A DNA stretch of 54,012 nucleotides from an uncultured SAR116 cluster alpha proteobacterium (GCA_902516825.1 CABXZZ010000005.1:1-54012), one strand, 5' to 3'. Counted from the first letter of the stretch, positions 1-9,495 are shown. Notes: generated by a model not told the origin, from the letters alone. A program made the numbers and translations.

Positions 1-1107
1 ATAACAGGTCCAGTACTGATGCATGTCGTAACAGAAAAAGGTAAAGGTCATCCGTTCTCAGCTTCGAATAGTGAGAAATATCATGCAGTACCAAAATTTG
101 ACATTATTACAGGTGAGCAGAAGAAATCAGCAGGTAATTTGCCAAGTTATACATCCGTATTTGCAGATACGCTAACCAGTCTTGCCGAAAAAGATAAAAA
201 AATCGTAGCAATTACTGCTGCGATGCCATCTGGAACGGGGCTAAACAAAATGGCCAACTCCTGCCCAAATCAGGTGTTCGATGTAGGGATAGCAGAGCAG
301 CATGCCGTAACCTTTGCAGCTGGTATGTCAACCGAGGGAATGAGACCATTTTGTGCAATATATTCAACTTTTCTTCAACGTGGATATGACCAGCTAATTC
401 ATGATGTTTGTTTGCAGAATCTGCCGGTAAGATTTGCGATTGATAGAGCAGGACTTGTTGGGGCGGACGGCGCCACACATGCCGGTATATACGATCTTGC
501 GTATCTTTCGTGCCTTCCGAACATGACAATTATGTGCCCTTCAGATGAGGCCGAACTTGCGCATATGACACATACGGCAGCAATGTATGATTATGGGCCC
601 ATAGCAGTGAGATACCCACGTGGCACAGGAACAGGGGTGCTGATTCCAGAAAAACCTGAAACGCTTGTTATTGGCAAGGCGCGTGTCATCTGTGAAGGAG
701 AAAACCTGGCTATTGTTAGCATCGGAACTATGCTTGCAACCTGTGAAGAGGTGATTACTCGCTTGTCTAATAAGGGTACGAATTGCACGCTTGTTGATGC
801 CCGATTTGCGAAACCAATAGATACGGATCTATTAGATAAGTTATGTAAGACTCATTCAGCATTGCTTATCGTTGAAGAAGGTGCAACAGGCGGGTTTGCA
901 GCTCAGGTAATGCAGTATCTTGTAAATACAGGTCATATGGATTCGCATTTTAAGGTGCGTGCGGCTACACTGCCAGACCGCGTAATAGATCATGCAGAAC
1001 GTGATTTTCAGCTTGAAAGTGTTGGTCTAGACGCTATCAGCCTTTTAAAGCAGGCGGAGAGCCTGATTTCTGATAATATTAATATGGCAAATAGTGCACA
1101 TTCGTGA
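1..1107 (+). CDS. dxs: 1-deoxy-D-xylulose-5-phosphate synthase, C-terminal part (5' end outside window)
   Basis: DXS condenses pyruvate and glyceraldehyde 3-phosphate, with thiamine diphosphate, into 1-deoxy-D-xylulose 5-phosphate, the entry step of the MEP isoprenoid pathway; it is cytosolic. The reading frame is open from base 1 (I-T-G-P-V-L-M), so the N-terminal thiamine-binding part lies outside the window. About 368 codons remain. They include the HVVTEKGKGHP segment, the transketolase-type pyrimidine-binding domain with the catalytic glutamate in VGIAEQHAV near codon 98, and the conserved DRAGLVGADGATHAG stretch. A C-terminal transketolase domain follows (IVEEGATGGFAAQVM). The tlyA start lies inside the last codons, a 14-base overlap, which suggests translational coupling. 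The dxs-tlyA pair is common in Alphaproteobacteria. Confidence 0.97.
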   Translation: MTGPVLMHVVTEKGKGHPFSASNSEKYHAVPKFDIITGEQKKSAGNLPSYTSVFADTLTSLAEKDKKIVAITAAMPSGTGLNKMANSCPNQVFDVGIAEQHAVTFAAGMSTEGMRPFCAIYSTFLQRGYDQLIHDVCLQNLPVRFAIDRAGLVGADGATHAGIYDLAYLSCLPNMTIMCPSDEAELAHMTHTAAMYDYGPIAVRYPRGTGTGVLIPEKPETLVIGKARVICEGENLAIVSIGTMLATCEEVITRLSNKGTNCTLVDARFAKPIDTDLLDKLCKTHSALLIVEEGATGGFAAQVMQYLVNTGHMDSHFKVRAATLPDRVIDHAERDFQLESVGLDAISLLKQAESLISDNINMANSAHS

Positions 1108-1837
1108 AAGACAACGTGTTGACATTGTTATGGTTGCTCGCGGTTTAGCGCCAAGCAGGCAAAAAGCGCGTGATATTATTTTAAATTCGTCTGTCATGGT
1201 AGATGGAAAACTGGTTAAGAAGGCAGGCCAGTTGATTAGAGCAGATGCGCTTATATCACTAGATACAGATATTCTGGGTTATGTAAGCAGAGGAGGACTT
1301 AAATTAGCAGCAGCACTAGATTATTTCAAGGAAGTCGAGATAGCAGACAAAATTTGCCTTGATCTTGGAGCAAGCACAGGAGGGTTTACAGATGTGTTGC
1401 TCCAACGAGGGGCCGCTATCATTTATGCGGTGGATGTCGGGCATAGCCAGATAGCCGAAACCATCAGAAAAAACCCTAAAGTGCGTAATCTTGAAAAGAC
1501 AAATGCAAGACAGCTTAATGAAAATATAATCGATAAACCACCTTCGATAATCGTATGTGATGTCTCTTTTATCTCTTTGAAACTGGCGCTTCCTGCTGCA
1601 TTAGCACTCGCTTCAGAGAAGGCGGATTTATTAGCGCTTATTAAACCGCAATTTGAGGTTGGAAAAGCCTTTGTTGGTAAAGGAGGTATTGTACGTGATG
1701 AAAATGCCAGAAATCTGGCAGAGAACTCTATATGTAGCTTTTTACAAGAGCAAGGGTGGCACATTAGAGGCATTTTTCCATCCCCTATTGAGGGCCCTGA
1801 TGGAAACTGCGAAACTGTGGTAGCAGCCTTTCAGTAA
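1094..1837 (+). CDS. tlyA: TlyA family rRNA 2'-O-methyltransferase (S4 + FtsJ-like)
   Basis: TlyA/YqxC-family proteins 2'-O-methylate rRNA and pair an RNA-binding S4 domain with an FtsJ-like methyltransferase; some members have been described as haemolysins. The 247-residue product starts with an S4 domain (DIVMVARGLAPSRQKARDIIL, residues about 10-60). The SAM-binding motif LDLGASTGGFTD is at residues 89-100, followed by VDVGHSQIA and the CDVSFISL and LIKPQFEVG motifs typical of the family. The start is taken as GTG at 1094, inside the dxs 3' end, because it leaves a family-normal N-terminus; no in-frame ATG lies nearby. The gene meets aroC tail to tail. Exact rRNA target is not visible from sequence. 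Confidence 0.93.
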   Translation: MHIRERQRVDIVMVARGLAPSRQKARDIILNSSVMVDGKLVKKAGQLIRADALISLDTDILGYVSRGGLKLAAALDYFKEVEIADKICLDLGASTGGFTDVLLQRGAAIIYAVDVGHSQIAETIRKNPKVRNLEKTNARQLNENIIDKPPSIIVCDVSFISLKLALPAALALASEKADLLALIKPQFEVGKAFVGKGGIVRDENARNLAENSICSFLQEQGWHIRGIFPSPIEGPDGNCETVVAAFQ

Positions 1838-1866
1838 CTATTTTTTATCCATCAGGTAAAATAGTA
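1837..1866. terminator. Possible AT-rich bidirectional hairpin between tlyA and aroC
   Basis: An inverted repeat with arms ACTATTTT and AAAATAGT sits where tlyA (plus) and aroC (minus) converge, overlapping the two 3' ends. The stem is weak and AT-rich and the T run lies within the arm, so a terminator role is only suggested by position. Confidence 0.25.
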
Positions 1867-2942
1867 GTCTGAGCATGATGGCGCATTAAAAGATCAAGCA
1901 GAACACAGGCCAACATGGCCTCAACTACGGGAACACCCCTAATACCAACACACGGATCATGCCGCCCTTTTGTCATCAATTCAACATTGTTTCCATCTGT
2001 ATCTATGGATTTACGAGTCGTTAAAATAGATGATGTAGGCTTGATAGCAATACGAGCTGTTATTGGCGCGCCTGACGATATTCCCCCCAAAATTCCGCCA
2101 GCATTATTGGATAAGAATTCAGCTCTGCCGTCTGATATTTGCATCTCGTCACCAGCAACTTCCCCTGGCACCTCAGACAATGAAAATCCAGCGCCTATTT
2201 CAACCGCCTTGACCGCATTAATAGACATCATTGCAGATGCGATTTCTGAATCAAGCTTGCCATAGAGAGGCTGTCCAATACCACTCGGAATACCTGTTGC
2301 TATTACTTCCAGAATAGCACCTGCCGAAGATCCTTTATTGCGAATATCATCAAGATAATTTGCCCATTCAATAGCTGCTTGTGCATCGGCGCAGAAAAAT
2401 GGGTTATTATCAATCTCATTCTCATCAAACCTATCAGCATTTATTTTATGAGGCCCAATTTGGACAACGCTGGCTTTTATTTTATAAGAATCCCCTAATA
2501 TTCTAGATAACGCAATATCTGCAATCGCCCCTGCTGCAACTCTTACAGCTGTTTCGCGTGCAGATGACCGACCGCCACCGCGATAATCTCTAACGCCATA
2601 TTTTTCAAAATAGGTATAATCAGCGTGACCTGGCCTGAATTGTTTTGCAATATCACCATAATCTTTTGAGCGCTGATCTGTATTTTTAATTAACAGACAA
2701 ATAGGGGTTCCGGTTGTCATACCCTCAAAAACACCAGATAATATTTCCACCTCGTCTGCTTCTTTGCGCTGCGTTACAAAACGATTTTGTCCAGGCTTTC
2801 TTCGGTCTAAATAAGGTTGAATGTCTTTTGGTTTAAGGTTAAGCCTTGGTGGGACCCCATCAACAACGCACCCAATTGCAGGGCCATGGCTTTCACCAAA
2901 ACTGGTAAAGGAAAATAGTTTTCCGAACCTGTTATCAGTCAT
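1845..2942 (-). CDS. aroC: Chorismate synthase
   Basis: AroC converts 5-enolpyruvylshikimate 3-phosphate to chorismate using reduced FMN, the last common step to aromatic amino acids and folate. The product is 365 residues, the usual family length. Signature stretches are present: [18 protein letters not shown] near the N-terminus, [22 protein letters not shown] in the middle, and [26 protein letters not shown] near the C-terminus. The start overlaps the 3' end of fabI by 8 bases, so the two are almost certainly cotranscribed as fabI-aroC. aroQ, another enzyme of the same pathway, lies about 31 kb away in this window. Confidence is high. Confidence 0.98.
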   Translation of the reverse strand: MTDNRFGKLFSFTSFGESHGPAIGCVVDGVPPRLNLKPKDIQPYLDRRKPGQNRFVTQRKEADEVEILSGVFEGMTTGTPICLLIKNTDQRSKDYGDIAKQFRPGHADYTYFEKYGVRDYRGGGRSSARETAVRVAAGAIADIALSRILGDSYKIKASVVQIGPHKINADRFDENEIDNNPFFCADAQAAIEWANYLDDIRNKGSSAGAILEVIATGIPSGIGQPLYGKLDSEIASAMMSINAVKAVEIGAGFSLSEVPGEVAGDEMQISDGRAEFLSNNAGGILGGISSGAPITARIAIKPTSSILTTRKSIDTDGNNVELMTKGRHDPCVGIRGVPVVEAMLACVLLDLLMRHHAQTTILPDG

Positions 2943-3759
2943 CTGATTTCACAACAGATATGTCAGGTGCATCCACAGCTTTCATGCCAACAACGTGATA
3001 TCCGCAATCCACATGGTGGGTTTCGCCAGACACTCCAGAGGAGAGAGGTGATAGCAAATATAATCCAGCACCACCAACATCATCTAAAGTCACATTGCGT
3101 TTTAAGGGGGAATTATATTCATTCCATTTTAAAATATATCGAAAATCGCCAATACCTGAAGCCGCTAATGTTTTCATGGGACCAGCTGATAAACCATTTA
3201 CCCGAATATTGCGCCCGCCAAGGTCAACAGCTAAATACCGAACAGAGGCTTCAAGTGCCGCCTTTGCAACGCCCATTACGTTATAGTGAGGCATCACACG
3301 CTCAGACCCATAATAGGTCAAAGTTAACATCGCGCCACCATCATTCATCATTTCAGCAGCGCGTCTGGCAAGTGCCGTAAAAGAATATACCGAGATATCC
3401 ATTGTACGATTAAAGTTATCCCGGCTTGTATCAAGATATAATCCGGTTAATTCCTCTTTATCAGAGTAGGCAATCGCATGAACAAAAAAATCAAGGCCTC
3501 CCCATTCGGATTTTAATTTTGAGAATAAAGAGTCCATTGATTCTTCGCTAGTCACATCACATTCCAGCGCAAGGTTACTGCCAATAGACTGGGCAAGTGG
3601 CTCCACCCTTTTTTTAAGTGCATCACCTTGGTAGCTAAATGCTAGGTTTGCGCCTTGAGCGGCTGCTGCTGATGCTATGCCCCATGCAATCGAACGGTTG
3701 TTGGCGACACCCATTATCAGGCCTTTTTTACCTGCTAATATTCCCTGTGAGTTGTTCAT
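2935..3759 (-). CDS. fabI: Enoyl-[acyl-carrier-protein] reductase (NADH), FabI
   Basis: FabI reduces trans-2-enoyl-ACP in the final step of each type II fatty-acid elongation cycle. The 274-residue product is a short-chain dehydrogenase of the divergent FabI type. It has an N-terminal [17 protein letters not shown] nucleotide-binding segment (residues about 13-29) and the FabI catalytic spacing Y149, Y159 and K166 in [33 protein letters not shown] follows. It is the first gene of a two-gene unit with aroC, whose ATG lies inside the fabI 3' end. The 141-base upstream gap holds its promoter region but no convincing -35/-10 pair was picked out. Confidence 0.97.
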   Translation of the reverse strand: MNNSQGILAGKKGLIMGVANNRSIAWGIASAAAAQGANLAFSYQGDALKKRVEPLAQSIGSNLALECDVTSEESMDSLFSKLKSEWGGLDFFVHAIAYSDKEELTGLYLDTSRDNFNRTMDISVYSFTALARRAAEMMNDGGAMLTLTYYGSERVMPHYNVMGVAKAALEASVRYLAVDLGGRNIRVNGLSAGPMKTLAASGIGDFRYILKWNEYNSPLKRNVTLDDVGGAGLYLLSPLSSGVSGETHHVDCGYHVVGMKAVDAPDISVVKSDD

Positions 3760-3901
3760 TATATCTGCCTAAGCCTCACTTTAGTTTTTAATTTTATATT
3801 TATAATCATAAGATAGTAACCAATATTATAAAACTATCTATTTACAGTAAAACTAAATAAGGCCACAACCACTCATATACTTAAACAATTCCTATTTGTG
3901 C

Positions 3902-4453
3902 TTATTGAACCGAATAATTTGTTGTTTTTGTAACCATAATTTGACTTCCAGGAAGATACTTTGTTTGTGTGTTAATATCAATGATATTGCCGTCAACATT
4001 TATTGTTAGTCGGTATCCAATAACTTCTTGAATTGTTTCCTGAGTTACTGTTTTTACATTTTTACATGAACGTGTTCTGTTATAGCCCACTATTTCTTGG
4101 CTTTTTTTATTTGCTTCATCTGCTGTCGTTTTGCCAATTATAGCGCCGGCAACGGTGCCTGCAGCACCTGCTCCTTCAGAATCTGACATTTTATTTCCAA
4201 TAGCAGAGCCAATAATCCCACCTATAATCATGGATCCAAGATCGTTTTTCTGTTGTCCACTACTGCCGTAGACAGGCACATCTTTATCTTCACATACACG
4301 CTCTGTTAGTGGGGTTTGCCTAATTACTTCGCGCGTTCTTTCAATGACACTTATAACATCTCCCAAAACAGTTTCAGAAGAAGTATTAGCGCTAACCGAA
4401 CCAGAGCTTAAAAAAATTAACGCAGTTGCCGAAAAATATATCGCTTTGTTCAT
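3902..4453 (-). CDS. Glycine-zipper 2TM (17 kDa surface antigen-like) protein
   Basis: This is a 183-residue exported protein of unknown exact function. Residues 1-22 look like a signal peptide (charged start, hydrophobic core, cut near VSA-NT). Residues about 73-107 form a glycine zipper of small residues (GSMIIGGIIGSAIGNKM followed by GAGAAGTVAGAIIGK), the hallmark of the 17 kDa surface-antigen / 2TM glycine-zipper family found in Rickettsia and other Alphaproteobacteria. No lipobox cysteine is seen at the signal-peptide end. The C-terminal part has V-x-Y-R repeats and no recognised catalytic motif. A GGAG sequence precedes the ATG by about 8 bases and a plausible promoter lies about 50 bases upstream. 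The gene appears monocistronic. Confidence 0.82.
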   Translation of the reverse strand: MNKAIYFSATALIFLSSGSVSANTSSETVLGDVISVIERTREVIRQTPLTERVCEDKDVPVYGSSGQQKNDLGSMIIGGIIGSAIGNKMSDSEGAGAAGTVAGAIIGKTTADEANKKSQEIVGYNRTRSCKNVKTVTQETIQEVIGYRLTINVDGNIIDINTQTKYLPGSQIMVTKTTNYSVQ

Positions 4454-4498
4454 CCAAATTACTCCATTGAGTTTACTTCTTGGTTAAATACAATTTGA

Positions 4499-4526
4499 TA
4501 TATAATTATGATTCTATTTATGGCAA
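4499..4526 (-). promoter_or_regulatory. Putative sigma-70-type promoter of the glycine-zipper gene
   Basis: Read on the minus strand, TTGCCA and TATATA are separated by 16 bases, close to the -35/-10 consensus, about 45 bases before the ATG at 4453. The region is AT-rich, so chance matches are possible. Confidence 0.4.
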
Positions 4527-4604
4527 TAGTATGGCATCCAGTATTTGCATCGTTGAAATAGGTAAACAGCACTCTAAATAATAACTAGCGATTGAGCTAA
4601 CATG

Positions 4605-4620
4605 AAACATGAACATGTTT
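4605..4620. repeat. Perfect inverted repeat upstream of pdxH
   Basis: AAACATG-AA-CATGTTT is a perfect palindrome with 7-base arms and a 2-base centre, 40 bases before the pdxH ATG. Its size and symmetry suit a dimeric regulator's operator, but no regulator gene is adjacent and the role is inferred from position only. Confidence 0.4.
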
Positions 4621-4659
4621 TGGAAACACTGATTATCCCTGAGTAGTGGAGAGCAAGTT

Positions 4660-5280
4660 ATGAGCAAAATTCAAGAAGGGGTTCTTCATAACGATACACT
4701 TGATAAAAATCCGTTTGTGTTGTTTGATGAATGGTATAAAGAAGCTGAGGCTAGCGAGGTTAATGACCCAGATGCGATGGCGATTGCATCTGTAAATAAG
4801 GATGGAATGCCTTCTGTGCGAATTGTATTATTGAAACAATGGTCACAGGATGGGTTTATTTTTTTTACGAATTATACAGGCCGGAAGGGCCTAGAACTCA
4901 TAACCACTAAAAAGGCGGCAGCTTGCTTGCATTGGAAATCTCTTCGCCGGCAGGTAAGAATTGTGGGTAACGTTGATAAAATCAGCCCTTCCATGAGTAA
5001 TGCGTATTTTGCGACTAGAGCTAGAGGAAGCCAAATTGGTGCTTGGGCATCTAATCAATCACAGCCACTTAATACACGAGCCGAATTAAGCCGCAATGTT
5101 GCTGAATATGAAAAGAAATTCGCTGGTGAAACTGTGGTTCGCCCAGAACATTGGGGAGGTTTTATAATAAAGCCAGTCGAAATTGAATTTTGGGCTGATG
5201 GTGCTTACCGACTTCATGATAGATTTCAGTTAAAACAAGACGCTGAAGGCGCCTGGAATTCAACTCGGCTTAATCCTTAA
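4660..5280 (+). CDS. pdxH: Pyridoxamine 5'-phosphate oxidase
   Basis: PdxH oxidises pyridoxine or pyridoxamine 5'-phosphate to pyridoxal 5'-phosphate with FMN and oxygen. The 206-residue product matches the family in length. It shows the FMN-binding split-barrel signatures: PSVRIVLLKQWSQDGFIFFTNYTGRKG, RQVRIVGNV, RARGSQIGAWASNQSQPL and the C-terminal VEIEFWADGAYRLHDRF followed by W-N-S-T-R-L-N-P, the usual end of PdxH. A purine-rich GGAGAG stands about 8 bases before the ATG. It lies between the surface-antigen gene (divergent) and the amine island, with no sign of an operon. Its product serves PLP enzymes such as the aminotransferase and desulfurase in this window. Confidence 0.97.
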   Translation: MSKIQEGVLHNDTLDKNPFVLFDEWYKEAEASEVNDPDAMAIASVNKDGMPSVRIVLLKQWSQDGFIFFTNYTGRKGLELITTKKAAACLHWKSLRRQVRIVGNVDKISPSMSNAYFATRARGSQIGAWASNQSQPLNTRAELSRNVAEYEKKFAGETVVRPEHWGGFIIKPVEIEFWADGAYRLHDRFQLKQDAEGAWNSTRLNP

Positions 5281-5490
5281 AAGACATTGTTCATCTAACT
5301 ATATACAGGATTTTAGTTAAAGTTGGGAGGCGTGATAACCCGCCTATCAGTTTAATTGCCTGATTTATGGTATTCAAGGTCGTATTGAAGCGATTTGCTA
5401 TGCCCCGAAATTGTTTAATTTATTATGTATAAAATAAAATCAAAGTTTATTTAAGGCTCTGAAGGAGCTGGCATCTGGGGAGTTGCGGAT

Positions 5491-7926
5491 ATGAGAACAC
5501 ATGCACGTGTGGTTGTGATAGGAGGCGGTGTTGTCGGTGTCAGCACTTTATACCATCTTGCTAAAAAAGGATGGAACGATTGTGTGCTTGTAGAGCGCAA
5601 AGAGCTTACCTCCGGGTCGACATGGCATGCCGCTGGCCTGCTTCCATTATTTAACATGTCTTATTCTGTAGGTCAGCTTCATAAATATGCGCTTGAGCTA
5701 TATCGTACATTAGAGGCTGAGACGGGCCTTAATCCAGGACTCTCTCAAGTCTCCAATATCAGGCTTGCAGATAATCAGGACAGAATGGATGAGTATATGC
5801 AATATAAAGGTGTTGCAAGCACGATAGGCATAGATGTTGAGGTACTTACACCAGAACAAGTTATCGAAATCTGGCCGCTCGCAGTTAAAGATGGTTTGAT
5901 TGGCGCTATCCGTAATCCAGGAGATGGCTATATCCAGCCTGCAGACCTCACCCAGTCATTAGCCAAAGGAGCACGTGATTTAGGTGCAGAGATAAATCGT
6001 AACACAACTGTTTTATCTATTACCAGAACTGCAGCAGCTGAATGGTGCGTGGAGACAGATAAAGGCGATATAATTGCAGAACATATTGTGTCCGCAACAG
6101 GAAACTTTGCAAGGAAGACAGGGGCTATGGTTGGTCTTGATATCCCTGTTATTCCAGTTGAACATCAATATATCGTAACAGAACCGCACCCCGAAATTCA
6201 GAAGAGGCAAGAACTGGGATTACCAGAGATGGGCGTGCTTCGTGAGTCTGATGGCTCTTGGTACATGAGAGAAGAAAATGGGGGCTTAATTCTTGGCCCC
6301 TATGAAGTTGGAGCTCCGGTCTGCTATCCAAACGGCCCAGATGGTGACAGCGAATATGAGTTGTTTCAGGAAGATCTGGAGCGTTTAATGCCGCACATCG
6401 AATCTGCTATTCACCGCGTTCCCGCATTTGGAGAAGTGGGCGTTAAAAAAGTTTACAACGGTGCGATTGCTTATACACCAGATGGAAACCCAATTGTGGG
6501 CCCTGCCTGGGATGTACCAAATTTCTGGCTTAGTGAGGGGCATAGTTTTGGCATTACTGCTGCGGGAGGTGCTGGTTTCCAAATTGCAGAATGGATTGTA
6601 GAGGGTGAGCCATCAATTGATATGAATGGGGTTGAGCCAAGACGATTTGGAGATTATGCCACCAAAAGCTATCTTGCTGTCAAAAATGAAGAAGCCTATG
6701 CGCATGTTTTTGTTACCCACTTTCCAGATGAGGAGCGTCCGGCTGGCAGGCCGCTTCGCACGTCACCCTGTTATGACAGATTAAAAAATATGGGTGCTGT
6801 TTTCGGTCAGAAATTCGGATGGGAGCGCGCTAACTGGTTTGCACCAGAAGGGGTGGCACGATATGATGACTGGTCATTTAGAAGATCTAAATGGTTTGAG
6901 CATGTTGGAAATGAAGTTAAGCATGTAAACGAAAATGTTGGTGTGCTTGATATGTCAGCCTTTGGTAAATGTCGCATATCTGGCTCCGGAGCAGAGGCCT
7001 TTCTTAATAAAATGATCGCCAATAAACTGCCAAAAAATAAGGGAAGAATAATTCTGGCGCATTACTTGTCTGTCGGCGGTGGAGTGCATTCCGAATTTAC
7101 CATCATGAAAGAAAAAGAGGATAGTTTTTATCTTGTATCAGCAGGCTCAGCTCAACGACTTGATCATGACTGTCTAAAAAAACAAATGCCAACAGATGGC
7201 AGTGTGCAATTCACAGACCTTACCAATAGCATAGGTGTATTAGTAGTATCTGGACCTAAATCACGTGAGCTATTGCAGCGTATCACAACAACAGATATGT
7301 CAAACGAGGCGTTTAAATGGCTTACAGCGAAGAAGATAGATGTTGGATATGCGCCTACGATTGCTTCTAGAGTTAACTTTGTTGGTGAACTAGGATGGGA
7401 ATTGCATCATCCCATTGAATATCAAAACCACATTTTTGATGCTTTATTTGCTGCAGGAAAAGAATTCAACGTAAAGCCATTTGGAATCAGAACAATGGAT
7501 ATGATGCGTCTTGAAAAATCTTATCGTATGGTAGGTACTGAAATGAGTATTGAATATTCGGCCTTTGAGTCAGGTCTTCATAGGTTTGTCAAACTAGATA
7601 AACCTGATTTTCTTGGTCGTGAGGGCTTGGTTTTATCCAAAGAAAAAGAGGCTAATAATCAATTTGTAACGCTTCATGTTCGGGAAACAACTGATGCAGA
7701 TGTAATAGGGGGCAACCCGATTTATAATGGTGGAAAGCTGGTTGGTCGTGCTACATCTGGTGGATATGGGTTCAGGGTTGGCTTTTCAATTGCCTTAGCA
7801 ATGGTAAAGCCAGAATCTTCGGCTATTGGTACATTGTTAGAGATTGATATATTGGGTAAAAAATATGCTGCTGAGGTGATAGAAGAAAGCCCATTTGACC
7901 CTAAAAATGCAAGGCTAAGAGCTTAA
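5491..7926 (+). CDS. Dimethylglycine/sarcosine dehydrogenase-like flavoprotein (DAO + GcvT domains)
   Basis: The 811-residue product belongs to the dimethylglycine dehydrogenase/sarcosine dehydrogenase family, which oxidatively removes N-methyl groups and passes formaldehyde-level carbon to tetrahydrofolate. The N-terminal DAO domain starts with VVVIGGGVVGVSTLYHL. The WHAAGL motif contains H46, the position of covalent FAD attachment in this family. GPAWDVPNFWLSEGHSFGITAAGGAG closes the FAD domain near residue 350. The second half is GcvT-like (GVLDMSAFGKCRISG, GELGWELHHP, and a C-terminal GRATSGGYGFRVGFSIALA). GGGGAG precedes the ATG by about 8 bases. It is followed after 16 bases by the mttB-like gene, so the two form an operon. 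Dimethylglycine, sarcosine or another N-methyl compound could be the substrate; sequence alone does not decide. Confidence 0.88.
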   Translation: MRTHARVVVIGGGVVGVSTLYHLAKKGWNDCVLVERKELTSGSTWHAAGLLPLFNMSYSVGQLHKYALELYRTLEAETGLNPGLSQVSNIRLADNQDRMDEYMQYKGVASTIGIDVEVLTPEQVIEIWPLAVKDGLIGAIRNPGDGYIQPADLTQSLAKGARDLGAEINRNTTVLSITRTAAAEWCVETDKGDIIAEHIVSATGNFARKTGAMVGLDIPVIPVEHQYIVTEPHPEIQKRQELGLPEMGVLRESDGSWYMREENGGLILGPYEVGAPVCYPNGPDGDSEYELFQEDLERLMPHIESAIHRVPAFGEVGVKKVYNGAIAYTPDGNPIVGPAWDVPNFWLSEGHSFGITAAGGAGFQIAEWIVEGEPSIDMNGVEPRRFGDYATKSYLAVKNEEAYAHVFVTHFPDEERPAGRPLRTSPCYDRLKNMGAVFGQKFGWERANWFAPEGVARYDDWSFRRSKWFEHVGNEVKHVNENVGVLDMSAFGKCRISGSGAEAFLNKMIANKLPKNKGRIILAHYLSVGGGVHSEFTIMKEKEDSFYLVSAGSAQRLDHDCLKKQMPTDGSVQFTDLTNSIGVLVVSGPKSRELLQRITTTDMSNEAFKWLTAKKIDVGYAPTIASRVNFVGELGWELHHPIEYQNHIFDALFAAGKEFNVKPFGIRTMDMMRLEKSYRMVGTEMSIEYSAFESGLHRFVKLDKPDFLGREGLVLSKEKEANNQFVTLHVRETTDADVIGGNPIYNGGKLVGRATSGGYGFRVGFSIALAMVKPESSAIGTLLEIDILGKKYAAEVIEESPFDPKNARLRA

Positions 7927-7942
7927 AAAATAGGAAGAGCTT

Positions 7943-9490
7943 ATGACACAGCAAGATAGTCACAAACCATCGAGGCGCGGAGGTGGCAGAGCTGCTAGGC
8001 GGTTGGCTCGTGAGAGTAGTCAGCAAGAAACTCAAGCTTATATAACCCGCAATATTCCGCCGATTGATATTTTTAATGATGAGGCAGCGGAGTTAATAGA
8101 AGCAAACGCTGACGTTGTCTTAAGCGAAATAGGTATTGAATTTAGAGATGACCTAGAAGTTTTAACGTTATTAAAGAATGCTGGATGCGATGTCGATGGA
8201 ACCAGAGTAAGGTTTCCTGAAGGACTAGCAAGAGAACTTGCGGCAACAGCGCCAAGTCAATTCACTCAGCATGCAAGAAATCCTGAGAGGTCAGTTAAAA
8301 TTGGCGGTGACAACATTGTTTTTGCTCCTGTTTATGGGCCACCCTTTGTCCGGGGGCTTGACGGAGAGAGACGATACGCTGAAATTGAAGATTTTATTAA
8401 TATGGTAAAATTGGTTTATATGTTGCCAGGGTTGCATCATTCTGGAGGTACCCTTTGTGAGCCGGTTGATTTGCCAGTCACAAAACGTCATCTGGAAATG
8501 GTTTATGCACATATTCGTTACTCGGATAAACCATTTATGGGTTCTGTTACTGCCCCATCTAGAGCAGAAGACACAGTGGCCATGGCACGCTTGTTATTTA
8601 GGGAATCGTTCGTTGAGAATAATTGCGTATTAGTGTCTCTTATTAATGCAAACTCCCCTATGACTTGGGATGATACCATGCTAGGTGCTTTGAAGGTCTA
8701 TGCACGTGCAGGACAGGCATGCATAGTCTCGCCATTTATATTGGCAGGGGCAATGTCACCTGTCTCGGTGGCAGGAACGCTTACTCAGATTCTTGCAGAA
8801 GCGATGTCGGGAATAGCATTAACTCAAGTGTTAAATCCAGGCGTCCCAGTTATATTTGGAAGCTTTGCTAGCTCTATTTCGATGCAAACAGGTGCGCCCA
8901 CATTTGGCACACCAGAGCCAGCAAAAGTGTTGTATGGATGTGCACAGCTTGCTCGCCGGCTTGGAGTTCCGTTTAGATCTGGTGGCTCTCTTACAGCCGC
9001 AAAGTCAGCAGATGCACAAGCAGCATACGAATCAGCACATACTATCCTTCCAACCGTGATGGGGGGTGTAAATTTTGTACTTCACTCAGCTGGATGGCTT
9101 GAAGGTGGGCTAGTGTCGGATTTTGCTAAGCTTGTGCTAGATTCAGACCAGCTAACCATGATGAACAGTCTTGTTTCTGGAATTGATATTTCTGAAAACG
9201 GATTGGCATTAAATGCGTTAAAGCAGATAGGACCTGGTCAGCATTTCCTTGGTTCCGATCACACGCAAGCGAATTTTGAAACGGCGTTCTGGCGTTCTTC
9301 AATGGCAGATTATAGCACTTATGAGCAATGGTCTTCAGAAGGCGCACAAGATGCAGAATTAAGGGCTAGGAATAAAGCACGACAAATGCTTGATAACTAT
9401 AAGGCACCAGATATTGATTTGAGCACTGACGAGGCACTTAGAGCATTTATTGAGCAGCGTAAAGAAGCGCTCCCTGATTCTGATTATTAA
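7943..9490 (+). CDS. Trimethylamine methyltransferase family protein (MttB-like, non-pyrrolysine)
   Basis: The 515-residue product belongs to the MttB superfamily (COG5598). It has the typical alphaproteobacterial basic N-terminus RRGGGRAARRLAR, the IFNDEAAELIEANADVVLSEIGIEF segment and a C-terminal GPGQHFLGSDHTQANFETAFWRSSMADY. Archaeal and some bacterial MttB enzymes use pyrrolysine encoded by UAG to move a methyl group from trimethylamine to a corrinoid protein. This frame has no internal amber codon, so it falls in the non-pyrrolysine class, of which a glycine-betaine:corrinoid methyltransferase is one characterised member. AGGAAG precedes the ATG. It is the second gene after the dehydrogenase and ends only 5 bases from soxG, tail to tail. 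No corrinoid protein gene is visible in the window. Substrate is unknown. Confidence 0.87.
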   Translation: MTQQDSHKPSRRGGGRAARRLARESSQQETQAYITRNIPPIDIFNDEAAELIEANADVVLSEIGIEFRDDLEVLTLLKNAGCDVDGTRVRFPEGLARELAATAPSQFTQHARNPERSVKIGGDNIVFAPVYGPPFVRGLDGERRYAEIEDFINMVKLVYMLPGLHHSGGTLCEPVDLPVTKRHLEMVYAHIRYSDKPFMGSVTAPSRAEDTVAMARLLFRESFVENNCVLVSLINANSPMTWDDTMLGALKVYARAGQACIVSPFILAGAMSPVSVAGTLTQILAEAMSGIALTQVLNPGVPVIFGSFASSISMQTGAPTFGTPEPAKVLYGCAQLARRLGVPFRSGGSLTAAKSADAQAAYESAHTILPTVMGGVNFVLHSAGWLEGGLVSDFAKLVLDSDQLTMMNSLVSGIDISENGLALNALKQIGPGQHFLGSDHTQANFETAFWRSSMADYSTYEQWSSEGAQDAELRARNKARQMLDNYKAPDIDLSTDEALRAFIEQRKEALPDSDY

Positions 9491-9495
9491 TTGTG

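Noticed and set aside
5281-5490. Glycine riboswitch before the dimethylglycine dehydrogenase-like gene
   Set aside because: The gap holds a small AGGCG/CGCCT hairpin but not the tandem aptamer layout of a glycine riboswitch, and it is too short for a tandem one.
7943-9490. Pyrrolysine-containing MttB
   Set aside because: The frame has no internal UAG and no pyl genes are in the window, so it is the non-pyrrolysine type.
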